DNA from: Haliea sp040221975
GTDB taxonomy: Bacteria; Pseudomonadota; Gammaproteobacteria; Pseudomonadales; Halieaceae
DNA: 64,000 nt
NCBI GenBank assembly: GCA_040221975.1
Contig: JAVJWR010000026.1
Span: 62,001 to 126,000 of the forward strand
Direction: 5' to 3'
Shown: positions 25,604-39,273 of the stretch, one piece after another
How the letters are laid out: every line of letters begins with the position of its first letter
How positions within the stretch are numbered: the stretch's first letter is position 1
Notes under the pieces: model-generated
Seen by the model: only the letters and a program-made list of their open reading frames with translations
Database searches by the model: none
What the model was told of the DNA's origin: nothing
Position numbers and translations under genes: made by a program

Positions 25604-26776
25604 ATGAAGCGTTTGTTGATCCCTACCCTGTTAGTCCTGTTCGCCACCATCGCGCAATCCGTTGCGGCGCAGTCTGCGATCATTCCCGCGCCGCCCCAGG
25701 TAGCTGCCGAAGCCTACCTGCTGGTAGACGCCGACACCGGCGCGGTGCTGGTAGAGCACAACGCCGACACGCCCCGGCCCCCGGCCAGCCTGGTCAAGAT
25801 GATGACAGCCTACGTACTGGCCAGCGAAATAGAGTCCGGCCGGGTGAATGCGGATGACCTGGTTACGGTCAGCCGCAATGCCTGGTCCCAGAACCCGGTG
25901 TTCGCCGGTTCCTCGTTGATGTGGATTGAGCCGGGCAAGGAAGTCACTATTCGCGAGCTGGAGTACGGCATTATCATTTCCTCGGGCAATGACGCCACCG
26001 TGGCGGTGGCCGAGCACCTGGCCGGCAGTGAGGCTGCCTTTGCCGAGATGATGAACAGTCACGCCCGGGCGCTGGGCATGAGCAACTCCCATTTCGCGAA
26101 CTCCCACGGTCTGCCAGCGGATGGCCAGGTAGTGACCGCGCGCGACCTGGCGACGCTGGGGGCCGCCATGATCAATAATTTCCCCGAGCATTACGCGCTG
26201 TACAAGGAGCGTGAGTTCACCTACAACAACATCCGCCAGTACAACCGCAATTCACTGCTGGGCGAGGATCCATCGGTAGACGGTATCAAGACCGGCTACA
26301 CCAGTGAGTCAGGTTACGGGTTGGTTGCGTCGGCCGAGCGCAATGGCATGCGCCTGATCTCGGTAGTACTGGGCACCCGCAGTGCTACCGCGCGCAAGAA
26401 TGAAAGTCGCGGCCTGTTGAACTATGGCTTCCGCTTCTATGAAACCGTAAACCTGCTGGAGTCGGAGCAGGTGCTGGCGGAACCGCGCCTGTGGAAGGGT
26501 GTTCAGGACAGCGTTGCTGTCGGCGTTTTGGAGACTGCGAAAGTGACCTTGCCGCGGGGCCAGCGCGAACAGTTGCAGACCGATGTGGAGCTCACGCCCA
26601 CGGTCGTCGCGCCGATCAGCCGTGGTGATGCGCTCGGTACTGTACGCCTGTCCCTGGACGGTGAAACCGTGCATGAGGCACCGCTGGTGGCACTGGCGAC
26701 AGTGGAGCAAGCGGGCTTCTTTGCCCGTGTCTGGGACAGCATCAAGATGTGGATCAGCAAACTGTTCAGCGTCTGA
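25604..26776 (+). CDS. dacA: D-alanyl-D-alanine carboxypeptidase, PBP5/6 type
   Basis: 390 aa with a signal peptide (about 1-22). The serine-peptidase motifs are in order: Ser62-x-x-Lys65, SGN 127-129 and KTG 229-231. The C-terminus is an amphipathic helix (FFARVWDSIKMWISKLF) that holds the enzyme on the inner membrane. It trims pentapeptide stems. A frame extension to 25466 overlaps rlpA and is rejected. Confidence 0.96.
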   Translation: MKRLLIPTLLVLFATIAQSVAAQSAIIPAPPQVAAEAYLLVDADTGAVLVEHNADTPRPPASLVKMMTAYVLASEIESGRVNADDLVTVSRNAWSQNPVFAGSSLMWIEPGKEVTIRELEYGIIISSGNDATVAVAEHLAGSEAAFAEMMNSHARALGMSNSHFANSHGLPADGQVVTARDLATLGAAMINNFPEHYALYKEREFTYNNIRQYNRNSLLGEDPSVDGIKTGYTSESGYGLVASAERNGMRLISVVLGTRSATARKNESRGLLNYGFRFYETVNLLESEQVLAEPRLWKGVQDSVAVGVLETAKVTLPRGQREQLQTDVELTPTVVAPISRGDALGTVRLSLDGETVHEAPLVALATVEQAGFFARVWDSIKMWISKLFSV

Positions 26777-26787
26777 GGTGACCCGCT

Positions 26788-27057
26788 GTGAGCACTGAAG
26801 AACCGCCCAGGATAGAATTTCCCTGCGACTACCCGATCAAGGTACTGGGGCGCAGCTGCGATGACTTCGAAAGCCTCATTGTCGAGGTTTTCGAGCGCCA
26901 TGCGCCGGGCTTTGACCAGACAAAGATTGCCATCAAGGGCAGCAGCAAGGGCACGTTTACCTCCATGACCATTACCATCATCGCGACCGGGCCCGAGCAG
27001 CTCAAGGCCCTGCACGAGGACTTGATGGCGACCGGCATGGTCAACATGGTGATCTGA
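26788..27057 (+). CDS. ybeD: DUF493 family protein YbeD
   Basis: 89-aa small alpha/beta protein of unknown biochemical role, conserved between dacA and lipB in many gammaproteobacteria. Start GTG follows a GAGGTGA site. FPCDYPIKVLG and KGTFTSMTI are the family landmarks. Confidence 0.92.
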   Translation: MSTEEPPRIEFPCDYPIKVLGRSCDDFESLIVEVFERHAPGFDQTKIAIKGSSKGTFTSMTITIIATGPEQLKALHEDLMATGMVNMVI

Positions 27058-27061
27058 GCCC

Positions 27062-27691
27062 GTGGCGCCGCTTTGCCGCCGGCTGCCCGGCGCGGCCGAC
27101 TATATCGAGACCTTCGAGGCCATGAAGCAGTTCACCGACAGCCGCACCGGCACCACGCCGGACGAGCTCTGGCTGCTGCAACATCCACCGGTATTTACCC
27201 AGGGCCAGGCCGGCAAGGCCGAGCATGTTCTGGCCCCCGGCGACATCCCCGTGATCCAGGTGGATCGCGGCGGGCAGGTCACCTATCACGGTCCCGGCCA
27301 GTGGGTGCTGTACCTGCTGGTGGACCTGCGTCGCTGCAACCTCGGCGTTCGCCAGCTGGTGACCCTGATCGAGGCGAGTCTGGTTGAATTGCTGGCGGCC
27401 TACGGCATTGCCGCCGCGCCGCGAGCGGATGCGCCCGGGGTCTACGTCAACGGCGACAAGATCGCCTCCCTCGGCCTGCGGGTGCGCCGCGGCTGCAGCT
27501 ATCACGGCCTCGCCCTCAACGTGGACCTGGATCTGGAGCCGTTCCAGCGCATCAATCCCTGCGGTCACGAGGGGCTGCGGGTGACCTCCATGGCCGAGCA
27601 GCTGCCACTGGCGGCGCTGGACATGGAGGAGGTTGGGGAGCGATTGCTGGGGGTGGTTTCGGCAAGTCTTGGGACTGGGGGTGGTAGTTGA
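27062..27691 (+). CDS. lipB: Lipoyl(octanoyl) transferase
   Basis: 209 aa. Moves octanoate from acyl carrier protein to lipoyl domains. It contains PVFTQGQAGKAEH, the invariant GGQVTYHGPGQ, the Lys of GDKIASLGLR and the active-site Cys in INPCGH. Start GTG lies 4 bp after the ybeD stop. lipA, the usual partner downstream, is not present; the region after lipB is occupied by a decayed crotonase gene. Confidence 0.95.
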   Translation: MAPLCRRLPGAADYIETFEAMKQFTDSRTGTTPDELWLLQHPPVFTQGQAGKAEHVLAPGDIPVIQVDRGGQVTYHGPGQWVLYLLVDLRRCNLGVRQLVTLIEASLVELLAAYGIAAAPRADAPGVYVNGDKIASLGLRVRRGCSYHGLALNVDLDLEPFQRINPCGHEGLRVTSMAEQLPLAALDMEEVGERLLGVVSASLGTGGGS

Positions 27692-27751
27692 TATTGAGGT
27701 TTTCAATGCCACGGGTCGTCGCGGCCGGTGACATTGGCAAGGACCGCAGGT

Positions 27752-28292
27752 ATGGAACACGCAGCTCCGTGGGAGATTGAACACCAGGGCCCGGTGGATT
27801 GGGTTACGCTCAACCGGCCAGAGAGCGGCAACGCCCTCAATGCAGTGCTGGTGGAGGATTTGCTGGGCTACTTCGAGGGCCTGCGGGAGTGCGAGCAGAC
27901 CCGTGTCGTGGTTTTGCGGGCGCGAGGCAGACACTTTTGCGCCAGCCTTGACCTGACCGATCCAGCGTTCAACCCGCAGCCGCGTGGACCGCACGCAGTG
28001 TGGAAGGTGCAGCGTCGTATCGCGCGGATTTACCAGGCGATGCGCACTTGCCCACAGCCCATTGTCGCGTTGGTGCAGGGGGCCGCCTGTGGCGGTGGCT
28101 TCAGTCTCGCCCTGGCGTCCGATATTCGTATAGCGGGTGAGTCCACGCGCATATGCCATCGACGCCCCCAGCCTGCAGTCTGCCATGGCCATGGAGGACC
28201 GGCACCAATCACTGCTGGCCCTCAGCGATGATGCCGCGGAGGCCGCGATCGCCTTTATGGAAAAACGGCCGCCAGTATTCCAGGATCGCTGA
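27752..28292 (+). pseudogene. Enoyl-CoA hydratase/isomerase, internally deleted and frameshifted
   Basis: The first part (27752-28151) encodes a normal crotonase N-half: WVTLNRPESGNALNA, VLRARGRHFCASLDL and the oxyanion block GAACGGGFSLALASDIRIAG. It then breaks and continues in a different frame from 28152 to 28292 with a recognisable crotonase C-terminus (APSLQSAMAMEDRHQSLLAL ... FMEKRPPVF, stop). The two pieces total about 180 codons against a family length near 260, so about 80 codons are missing at the junction. The protein cannot be functional as read. The start is chosen at the ATG behind AGGA. Confidence 0.82.
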
Positions 28293-28302
28293 AGCTCGAC
28301 CG

Positions 28303-28836
28303 CTAGCGCCTCACCGGTCGCTTTTGCAGTTTGCGCTGCAGGGTGCGCCGGTGCATGCCCAGGGCGCGCGCGGTGGCGGAGATATTGCCCTGGTTTTCGT
28401 TCAGCACCCGCTGCAGATGCTCCCATTCCAGCCGCTCCAGCGAGGGCGGCTGGGGCGCGTGTTCGGCGGCGGGCCGCTGGCCGCTGAACGCCAGCAGGAT
28501 TTCCTCGATGGTGGCGGGCTTGCACAGGTACTGCGTCGCCCCCAGCTTGATGGCCTCGACCGCAGTGGCGATGCTGGAGTAGCCGGTGAGCACCACCAGC
28601 GCGGCATCGGGTGCGAGCGAACGCAGGGCGGGCAGTACGGCCAGGCCCGACTGGCCGGGCATGTTCAGGTCCAGCAGGATGTGGCTGGGGGCAAAGTCTT
28701 CGCAGCAGGCCAGGGCGTCCTCGGCACTGCTGCAACAGCGACACTCAAAGCCCTGGCGGCCAAGGCCGCGTGCGAGTATGCGGCTGAAGGTGGCGTCGTC
28801 GTCCACCAGCAGGAACCGTGCGGGTTCAGGCATCAT
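28303..28836 (-). CDS. Redox response regulator, RegA/PrrA/RoxR type
   Basis: 177 aa. Receiver domain (about 6-120) with phospho-acceptor Asp56 in LLDLNMPG, and a short C-terminal Fis-type helix-turn-helix (ISATARALGMHRRTLQRKL). This two-domain form without an AAA+ module is the RegA/ActR/RoxR type. It overlaps the kinase gene by about 11 bp (or 8 bp from the next ATG). It regulates respiration and redox genes in relatives; targets here are unknown. Confidence 0.92.
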   Translation of the reverse strand: MMPEPARFLLVDDDATFSRILARGLGRQGFECRCCSSAEDALACCEDFAPSHILLDLNMPGQSGLAVLPALRSLAPDAALVVLTGYSSIATAVEAIKLGATQYLCKPATIEEILLAFSGQRPAAEHAPQPPSLERLEWEHLQRVLNENQGNISATARALGMHRRTLQRKLQKRPVRR

Positions 28837-30154
28837 CGCCTCCGGCAGGCAGGTGCAGGGTGGCGATGCAGCCCCCGCCCTCAGCATTCTGCAGGGCAAG
28901 GCGTCCGCCGTGGCGTTCCGCGGTGGCGCGGGCCAGTACCAGGCCTATGCCGAGACCTCCCTGGGCTCCCGCCGTCGGGGTGGTGGCAGTCGCATACCCC
29001 GCCGCAGCGGACGTGTTATGGCTGTCGCCCATGCGTGCGAGCAGGGTCGCGGGCGCGCCCGGTCCCCGGTCGCGCACCGCAATCCGGACCTCCTGCGGAT
29101 CCCAGTCCAGCGTCACCTCGACGCTCTCTGAGCCGGTGTCGGCGGCATTGTTGAGCAGGTTTTCCAGCGCCTGGGGCAGGGTCTGGTCGAAGGCGACCAG
29201 AGGTGCGCTGCCACTGCCAATGCAGGCAACGCGGCAGGAAACCCGTGGCCGCCGTGCCGACCAGCGCTCCACGCAGCCGCGGGCAAAGCGGTCGGCGGGG
29301 CGCTGCTGGCGTTCGCCGGCGGCGGACAGTTCCGCGGTGTGGCTCAGTTCCGCCAGGGTACCGCGGCACTGCAGCAGCTGCTGGCGCAGCAACTCGATGT
29401 CTTCCCGGACTTCCTGGCGCAGCCCGGGCTCCTGCTGCAGCTCGTCGACCAGCAGGGTCATGGTAGCCAGCGGTGTGCCCAGCTCATGGGCGGTGCCGGC
29501 GGCGAGACTGGCGACTGCGAGGATCTGGTCGTGACGCAGGCGGTCCTCCCGGCGCCGCATCGCCTCGGCCTCCTGGTCGCGCAGTACCGCCGCCATGCGG
29601 ACCACGAAGTAGGTGATCAGCCCCGCGCTGAAGAGAAAGTTGAACCACATGCCGAGGCTGTGGACACTGCCCTGGGCGTGGCCCATGGCGGCGTGGGGTG
29701 AAAACAGGGGGAAGGGCACGCGGTAGTACAGCAGCAGGCTGTAGGCCCCTACCGACGTCGCGGCGACCAGCCAGGTATAGCGCCAGGGCAGGACCGCCGC
29801 CGCCACCACCAGCGGCACGATATAGTAGGAGATAAACGGATTGTCGGCGCCGCCACTGTAGTACATGAGCGCGCTCCAGCCCAGCACGTCCACCATCAGC
29901 TGGCTGAAGAACTGGCGATTGTCGACCTCGCTGGCCCGGGTGCTCCACCACAGGCTGGCGACGGTGATCAGCGCCAGTACCACCAGGCTCACGGCCATCC
30001 CGGAAAGGCTCTGGGTGGTGCGGCTGACCAGCAGCACATAGGCCAACACGCCGGCCTGACCGAGCAGGGCAATGGCGCGTATGGCCAGCAGGCTGCGCAG
30101 GTTGGCCAGCGAGGGGCTGTAGGCGGAATCCGGGTTGGCGGCAGTGGTAGTCAC
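28826..30154 (-). CDS. Redox sensor histidine kinase, RegB/PrrB/RoxS type
   Basis: 442 aa with about six N-terminal membrane helices. The quinone-sensing motif GGxxNPF is present at 101-107 (GGADNPF). The phospho-acceptor His223 is in HELGTPL, and the redox Cys263 (QCRGTL) sits at the position of the RegB regulatory cysteine. An ATPase domain with NLLNNAADT and GGLGIGL follows. The GTG at 30154 is chosen from the protein N-terminus; no ribosome site precedes it, and TATACT lies only 6 bp upstream, so the message may be leaderless. The upstream ORF extension is non-coding. Confidence 0.9.
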   Translation of the reverse strand: MTTTAANPDSAYSPSLANLRSLLAIRAIALLGQAGVLAYVLLVSRTTQSLSGMAVSLVVLALITVASLWWSTRASEVDNRQFFSQLMVDVLGWSALMYYSGGADNPFISYYIVPLVVAAAVLPWRYTWLVAATSVGAYSLLLYYRVPFPLFSPHAAMGHAQGSVHSLGMWFNFLFSAGLITYFVVRMAAVLRDQEAEAMRRREDRLRHDQILAVASLAAGTAHELGTPLATMTLLVDELQQEPGLRQEVREDIELLRQQLLQCRGTLAELSHTAELSAAGERQQRPADRFARGCVERWSARRPRVSCRVACIGSGSAPLVAFDQTLPQALENLLNNAADTGSESVEVTLDWDPQEVRIAVRDRGPGAPATLLARMGDSHNTSAAAGYATATTPTAGAQGGLGIGLVLARATAERHGGRLALQNAEGGGCIATLHLPAGGDDA

Positions 30155-30189
30155 CGCGCCAGTATAGCCGGCGCGGATACATCCCGGGA

Positions 30190-30204
30190 GTGACAATCCG
30201 TCAC
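30190..30204. promoter_or_regulatory. Inverted repeat between regB-like gene and malQ
   Basis: GTGAC-AATCC-GTCAC, perfect 5-bp arms with a 5-bp spacer, about 36 bp upstream of the kinase start. It may be an autoregulatory RegA-like site or an operator for the divergent glycogen operon. Confidence 0.35.
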
Positions 30205-30272
30205 AGTCGTCCGCTATCGTAGCGGGGCAGGGTGCCGCGCACAGAAGGCCTGTCCGTGGCGCCAATCTCACG

Positions 30273-30278
30273 TATGAT
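30273..30278 (+). promoter_or_regulatory. Possible -10 of the glycogen operon
   Basis: TATGAT lies 50 bp before the malQ ATG. The hexamer 17 bp upstream (TGTCCG) is a weak -35. No other promoter is evident in the 174-bp divergent gap. Confidence 0.35.
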
Positions 30279-30328
30279 GAACACTGTGCGCTGTTGCGGC
30301 CGCACCCGATGCCACTACCGGATCCTTC

Positions 30329-32392
30329 ATGACCGAACTGGAAAAGTTGTTCTATCTCTGCGGAATTTCCGCCGACTACCTGGACTACGGTGGGCAGCGG
30401 CGGGAAGTGCCCCTGGCACAGCGGCAGCGGGTATTGCGCCTCATGGGCCTGGAGCCGGAGGACCCCGCTGCGCTGGCAGCGGCGGTGGAGCGGCTGGATG
30501 CGGATCCCTGGCGTCGCTGGCTGCCTCATTACAGTATCATTGCCGCGGATTCACCAGAGATCGCACTGCGGGTCCACCCCGACCAGTTGGCCGCCACCTT
30601 CACCTGGGAGCTGATTCTGGAAAACGGTGATGCCCTGACGGGCGACTGCCAGCCGGAGACGCTGCCCGAGGTGGGTGACTATCACGCCGATGGCGTTCGC
30701 TACAGCGCTCGCCAGCTACCCCTGCCGGCGCTGGCGTTGGGTTACCATACGCTGCGGGTGACGGATGGTGTGCAGTCGGCCAGCTCCCGGGTGATGGCCT
30801 GCCCCGATCGGTTCTACGCCCCGGAGGCACTCGCGCGCGAGCGTCTGTGGGGCATCAGCTGCCAGCTGTACACGCTGCGCTCCGGGCGCAACTGGGGGGT
30901 GGGTGACTTCACCGATCTGTTGCAGCTGTTGCCGCTGGCGGCTGCAGCCGGGGCCGATCTCGTCGGCCTGAATCCGCTGCACGCGCCCTGCAGCGAGGGC
31001 GATGCCATGGCCAGTCCCTACAGCCCTTCCGACCGCCGCTTCCTGAATCCGCAGTACATTGACCCAGAGTGCGAGCCCGAGTGGGAGACGGTGGCTGCGA
31101 CCCTGGTCACCCCCGCCTGGCAGGAGCGCCGCGACCAGCTGCGGGTCATGCCGCTGGTCGATTACGAGGCAGTGAACCAGCTCAAGTACGAGGCGCTGGA
31201 GGCCATGTTCAGCGTATTTCGCCGTGAACAGCGCAAGGCCGGCACCGAGCGCGGCCGCGCCTTCCGCCGCTTCGTGACCGAGGGCGGCAGCGCCCTGGAA
31301 GGATTCGCGCGTCACCAGGTCGACCACAACGCCTGGGCCCGCATTTACCGGACGGAGCCCCAGTTTCATGCCTGGCTGCAGTGGTTGGCGAGTTGCCAGC
31401 TGCAACGCTGCCAGCAGGTGGCGCTGGACAGCGGCATGCGCATGGGCCTGATGCGGGACCTGGCGGTGGGTGCCGTCGGTCGAGGCTGTGAGGTGGAACA
31501 GGCCCGGGGTCTGTATCTTGCCGGCGCCAGCATTGGGGCTCCCCCCGATCCCTTTGCCCCCCACGGTCAGGACTGGGGCCTGCCGGTGCCGCACCCGCTG
31601 CGACTGCGGGAGAGCGGGTTCCGGTTTTTCATCGATCTGTTGCACAAGAACATGAGCGCCTGCGGTGCCCTGCGGGTGGATCATGTCATGGCTCTCATGC
31701 GCCTGTGGTGGTGCCTGCACGATGCAGACGATCATGCCGGCCTGTACGTATTCTATCCCCGGGACGAGATGCTGGCGCTATTGCGCCTGGAAAGTTGGCG
31801 TCATCACTGCGTGGTCGTCGGCGAGGACCTCGGCGTGGTACCCGATGAGTTCCGCCAGGCCATGCGCCGCAGTGCCCTGCTGGGGAACCGCCTGTTCTAC
31901 TTCGAGCAGCATCACGATGGCCGGTTTCGCGCCCCGGACGAGTTGCCCGAGGATGTCCTGCTGATGGTAACCAACCACGATGTACCCACACTCGCCGACT
32001 GGTGGCGGGGTAGCGATCTGCAGCGGCGGCGTGAGCTGGGGCTGATTCCCGATGAAGATGCACTGGCACAGCAAGTGCAGCAACGTGAAGCAGATCGCAC
32101 GCAGTTGTGTGACTGGCTGGCATCCAACGGATTGCTGCCGGCAGAGGTGGGGCCAGAGCTGGACATGACCCTGTGCAGCGCGATCCACCAGGGCTGTGCC
32201 CGCGGTGCATCGCGTTTGTTGCTGTTGCAGCTGGAGGACCTGCAGCTGCTGGCGGAGCCGGTGAACATTCCTGGCACCTGGCGCGAGTATCCCAACTGGC
32301 GACGCAAGCAGGCGCAGCTCACTACGGCCATCTTTGCCGCGCCGGATGTACAGGCGCTGCTGGCAGCGGTGGACCGGGAGCGACGGGCATGA
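30329..32392 (+). CDS. malQ: 4-alpha-glucanotransferase (amylomaltase)
   Basis: 687 aa, GH77. It disproportionates malto-oligosaccharides. Landmarks are LWGISCQLYTLRSGRNWGVGDF, the catalytic Asp in ALRVDHVMAL, the Glu in VVGEDLGVVPDE and TNHDVPTLADWW. A small N-terminal domain (about 1-150) precedes the barrel, as in E. coli. First gene of the glycogen operon; its stop overlaps glgB by 4 bp. Confidence 0.95.
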   Translation: MTELEKLFYLCGISADYLDYGGQRREVPLAQRQRVLRLMGLEPEDPAALAAAVERLDADPWRRWLPHYSIIAADSPEIALRVHPDQLAATFTWELILENGDALTGDCQPETLPEVGDYHADGVRYSARQLPLPALALGYHTLRVTDGVQSASSRVMACPDRFYAPEALARERLWGISCQLYTLRSGRNWGVGDFTDLLQLLPLAAAAGADLVGLNPLHAPCSEGDAMASPYSPSDRRFLNPQYIDPECEPEWETVAATLVTPAWQERRDQLRVMPLVDYEAVNQLKYEALEAMFSVFRREQRKAGTERGRAFRRFVTEGGSALEGFARHQVDHNAWARIYRTEPQFHAWLQWLASCQLQRCQQVALDSGMRMGLMRDLAVGAVGRGCEVEQARGLYLAGASIGAPPDPFAPHGQDWGLPVPHPLRLRESGFRFFIDLLHKNMSACGALRVDHVMALMRLWWCLHDADDHAGLYVFYPRDEMLALLRLESWRHHCVVVGEDLGVVPDEFRQAMRRSALLGNRLFYFEQHHDGRFRAPDELPEDVLLMVTNHDVPTLADWWRGSDLQRRRELGLIPDEDALAQQVQQREADRTQLCDWLASNGLLPAEVGPELDMTLCSAIHQGCARGASRLLLLQLEDLQLLAEPVNIPGTWREYPNWRRKQAQLTTAIFAAPDVQALLAAVDRERRA

Positions 32393-34622
32393 GGGCTGTC
32401 GGCAAACCTCTGCGCCCGTTGCTGGACCCGCTCCAGGTCGAGGCCCTGGTCACCGGGCAGCACACCGACAGTTTCGCGGTGCTGGGGCTGCATCAACATC
32501 CGGGCGGCAAGGGCCTGGTGGCGCGAGCCCTGTTGCCCTGGGCGCGAACCGTGGCGATGGTGGATTGCGCAAGCGGGCAGGTTCTGGGTGACTTGCGGCG
32601 GGTGCATCCCGCGGGCCTGTTTGAGTGCGTCCTGGAGAGCATGCCGCAGCGCGTTCCGTACCGCTGGCGGGTGGAGACAGACGCCGGGGTTGTCGAGGTC
32701 GAAGATCCCTACCGCTTTGCGCCACTGGTAACGGACCAGGACTTCTATTATTTCTGCGAGGGCACTGAGGAGTTTGCCTATCGGCGCCTGGGCGCCCACC
32801 CGCGCACGGTGGAAGGGGTCGACGGCGTCCTGTTCACGGTCTGGGCGCCGTCCGCGCGGCGGGTGGCCATTGTCGCCGACTTCAATGGCTGGGACGCGCG
32901 CCAGCACGTACTGCGTCGGCACCCCGCCTCGGGGGTCTGGGAAATCTTTATTCCCGGGGTCGTCGATCAGGCGCTGTACAAGTACCAGGTGCTGGCGGCG
33001 GATGGCACCCTGCTGCCGCTGAAGGCCGATCCCTTCGCCCACTCCATGCAGCATCCGCCGGAAACCGCCAGCAGGGTGCTGTTGCGCGAGGGCCAGTACA
33101 CCTGGGGCGACAGTGCCTGGATGGCCGCCCGCACGGCACAGCAGCAGCGGCCGGTCGCCATCTACGAGGTCCACGCAGGCTCCTGGCGACGTCGGCAGCA
33201 AGAAGGCAATCGCTACCTCAGTTATCTGGAGCTGGCGGACGAGCTGATTCCCTATGTGCTGGAGCTGGGCTTCACCCATATCCAGTTGATGCCGATCAGC
33301 GAGTTTCCCTTTGACGGTTCCTGGGGCTACCAGCCGGTCGGCCTCTATGCGCCCTCGATCCGCTTCGGCACGCCGAATGAATTTCGCTGCTTGGTCGACC
33401 GCTGTCACCAGCACGGCCTTGGCGTACTGCTGGACTGGGTGCCGGGACATTTCCCCACCGATCCCCACGGCCTCGGCCGTTTCGACGGCACCGCCCTGTA
33501 CGAACACGACGATCCCCGCAAGGGTTTTCACCCGGACTGGAATACCCTGATCTACAATTACGGTCGCCGCGAGGTACTCAGCTTCCTGCTCAGCAACGCC
33601 AATTACTGGCTCGAGGAATATCACCTGGACGGCCTCAGGGTCGATGCGGTGGCTTCCATGCTGTACCTTGATTACAGTCGCAAATCGGGGGAGTGGTTGC
33701 CCAATGAACACGGTGGGCGCGAGAATCTGGAGGCGATTCGCTTTCTGCAGCTGGTCAACCAGCGGGTCCACGCACGCCATCCCGGGGTGATGATGGTTGC
33801 GGAGGAGTCCACGGCCTGGCCGGGCGTGTCGCGACCCGTGCACGATGGCGGCCTCGGCTTCGGTTTCAAGTGGAACATGGGCTGGATGAACGACAGCCTT
33901 CATTACATGGCGCGGGATCCTATCCACCGCCGTTACCATCACGACGAACTCACCTTCAGCATGGTATATGCCTGGGACGAAAACTTCGTGTTGTGCCTGA
34001 GCCACGACGAAGTGGTGCACGGCAAGGGAGCCCTGCTGGACAAGATGCCCGGGGACGAGTGGCAGCAGTTTGCCAACCTCCGTGCCTACCTCGGATTCAT
34101 GTGGGGTCACCCGGGCAAGAAGCTGCTGTTCATGGGCTGCGAATTTGCCCAGCGCCGGGAGTGGAACCATGACCGGGGCCTGGACTGGGAGCTGCTGGGG
34201 CAGGCACCGCACCGGGGCATGCAGCGTCTGGTGGCAGATCTCAACGCGCTCTATCGCAGCCTGCCCGCCCTGTATGAAAAGGATTGTGAACCCGGCGGTT
34301 TCCAGTGGCTGCAGGCAGATCGGAGGTCGCTGTCGGTGTACGCCTGGCTGCGTTGGGGCCACGATCACAGCCGGCGGCTGCTGGTGGTGTCAAACCTGAC
34401 TCCACAGGTCCACCGCCGCTACCGCGTCGGGGTGCCATCCCCGGGCTGGTATCGGGAGTGCATCAATACCGATGCCCACGAATACGGTGGCAGTGGCCAG
34501 GGTAACCTGGGCGGGGTCGAGGCAGTGGCCGACGCCTGCGATGGTCATCCCTGGACCCTGACCCTGACCCTGCCGCCACTGGCAACCATTATGCTGTTAC
34601 TGGATGACGCGGAGTCTGATCG

Positions 34623-34626
<4 letters not shown>
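32389..34626 (+). CDS. glgB: 1,4-alpha-glucan branching enzyme
   Basis: 745 aa, GH13 with two N-terminal CBM48-like domains (about 1-240). The catalytic barrel shows DGLRVDAVASMLYLDY (nucleophile Asp), VAEESTAWPGVS (Glu) and LSHDEVVHGKG (Asp). It makes alpha-1,6 branches. The ATG in ATGA overlaps malQ; the open frame upstream to 32173 lies inside malQ and is not used. Confidence 0.96.
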
Positions 34627-36752
<2,126 letters not shown>

Positions 36753-36774
36753 AGCTCACGGAGCGACACTGACC

Positions 36775-39231
<2,457 letters not shown>

Positions 39232-39273
39232 TCAGGTTCCGCCTGCGGTAGTTATTCTTGAAGGAGAGAGCCC

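Noticed and set aside
31912..34368. 818-aa open frame opposite malQ-glgB
   Set aside because: Antisense shadow of GC-rich genes with clear GH motifs.
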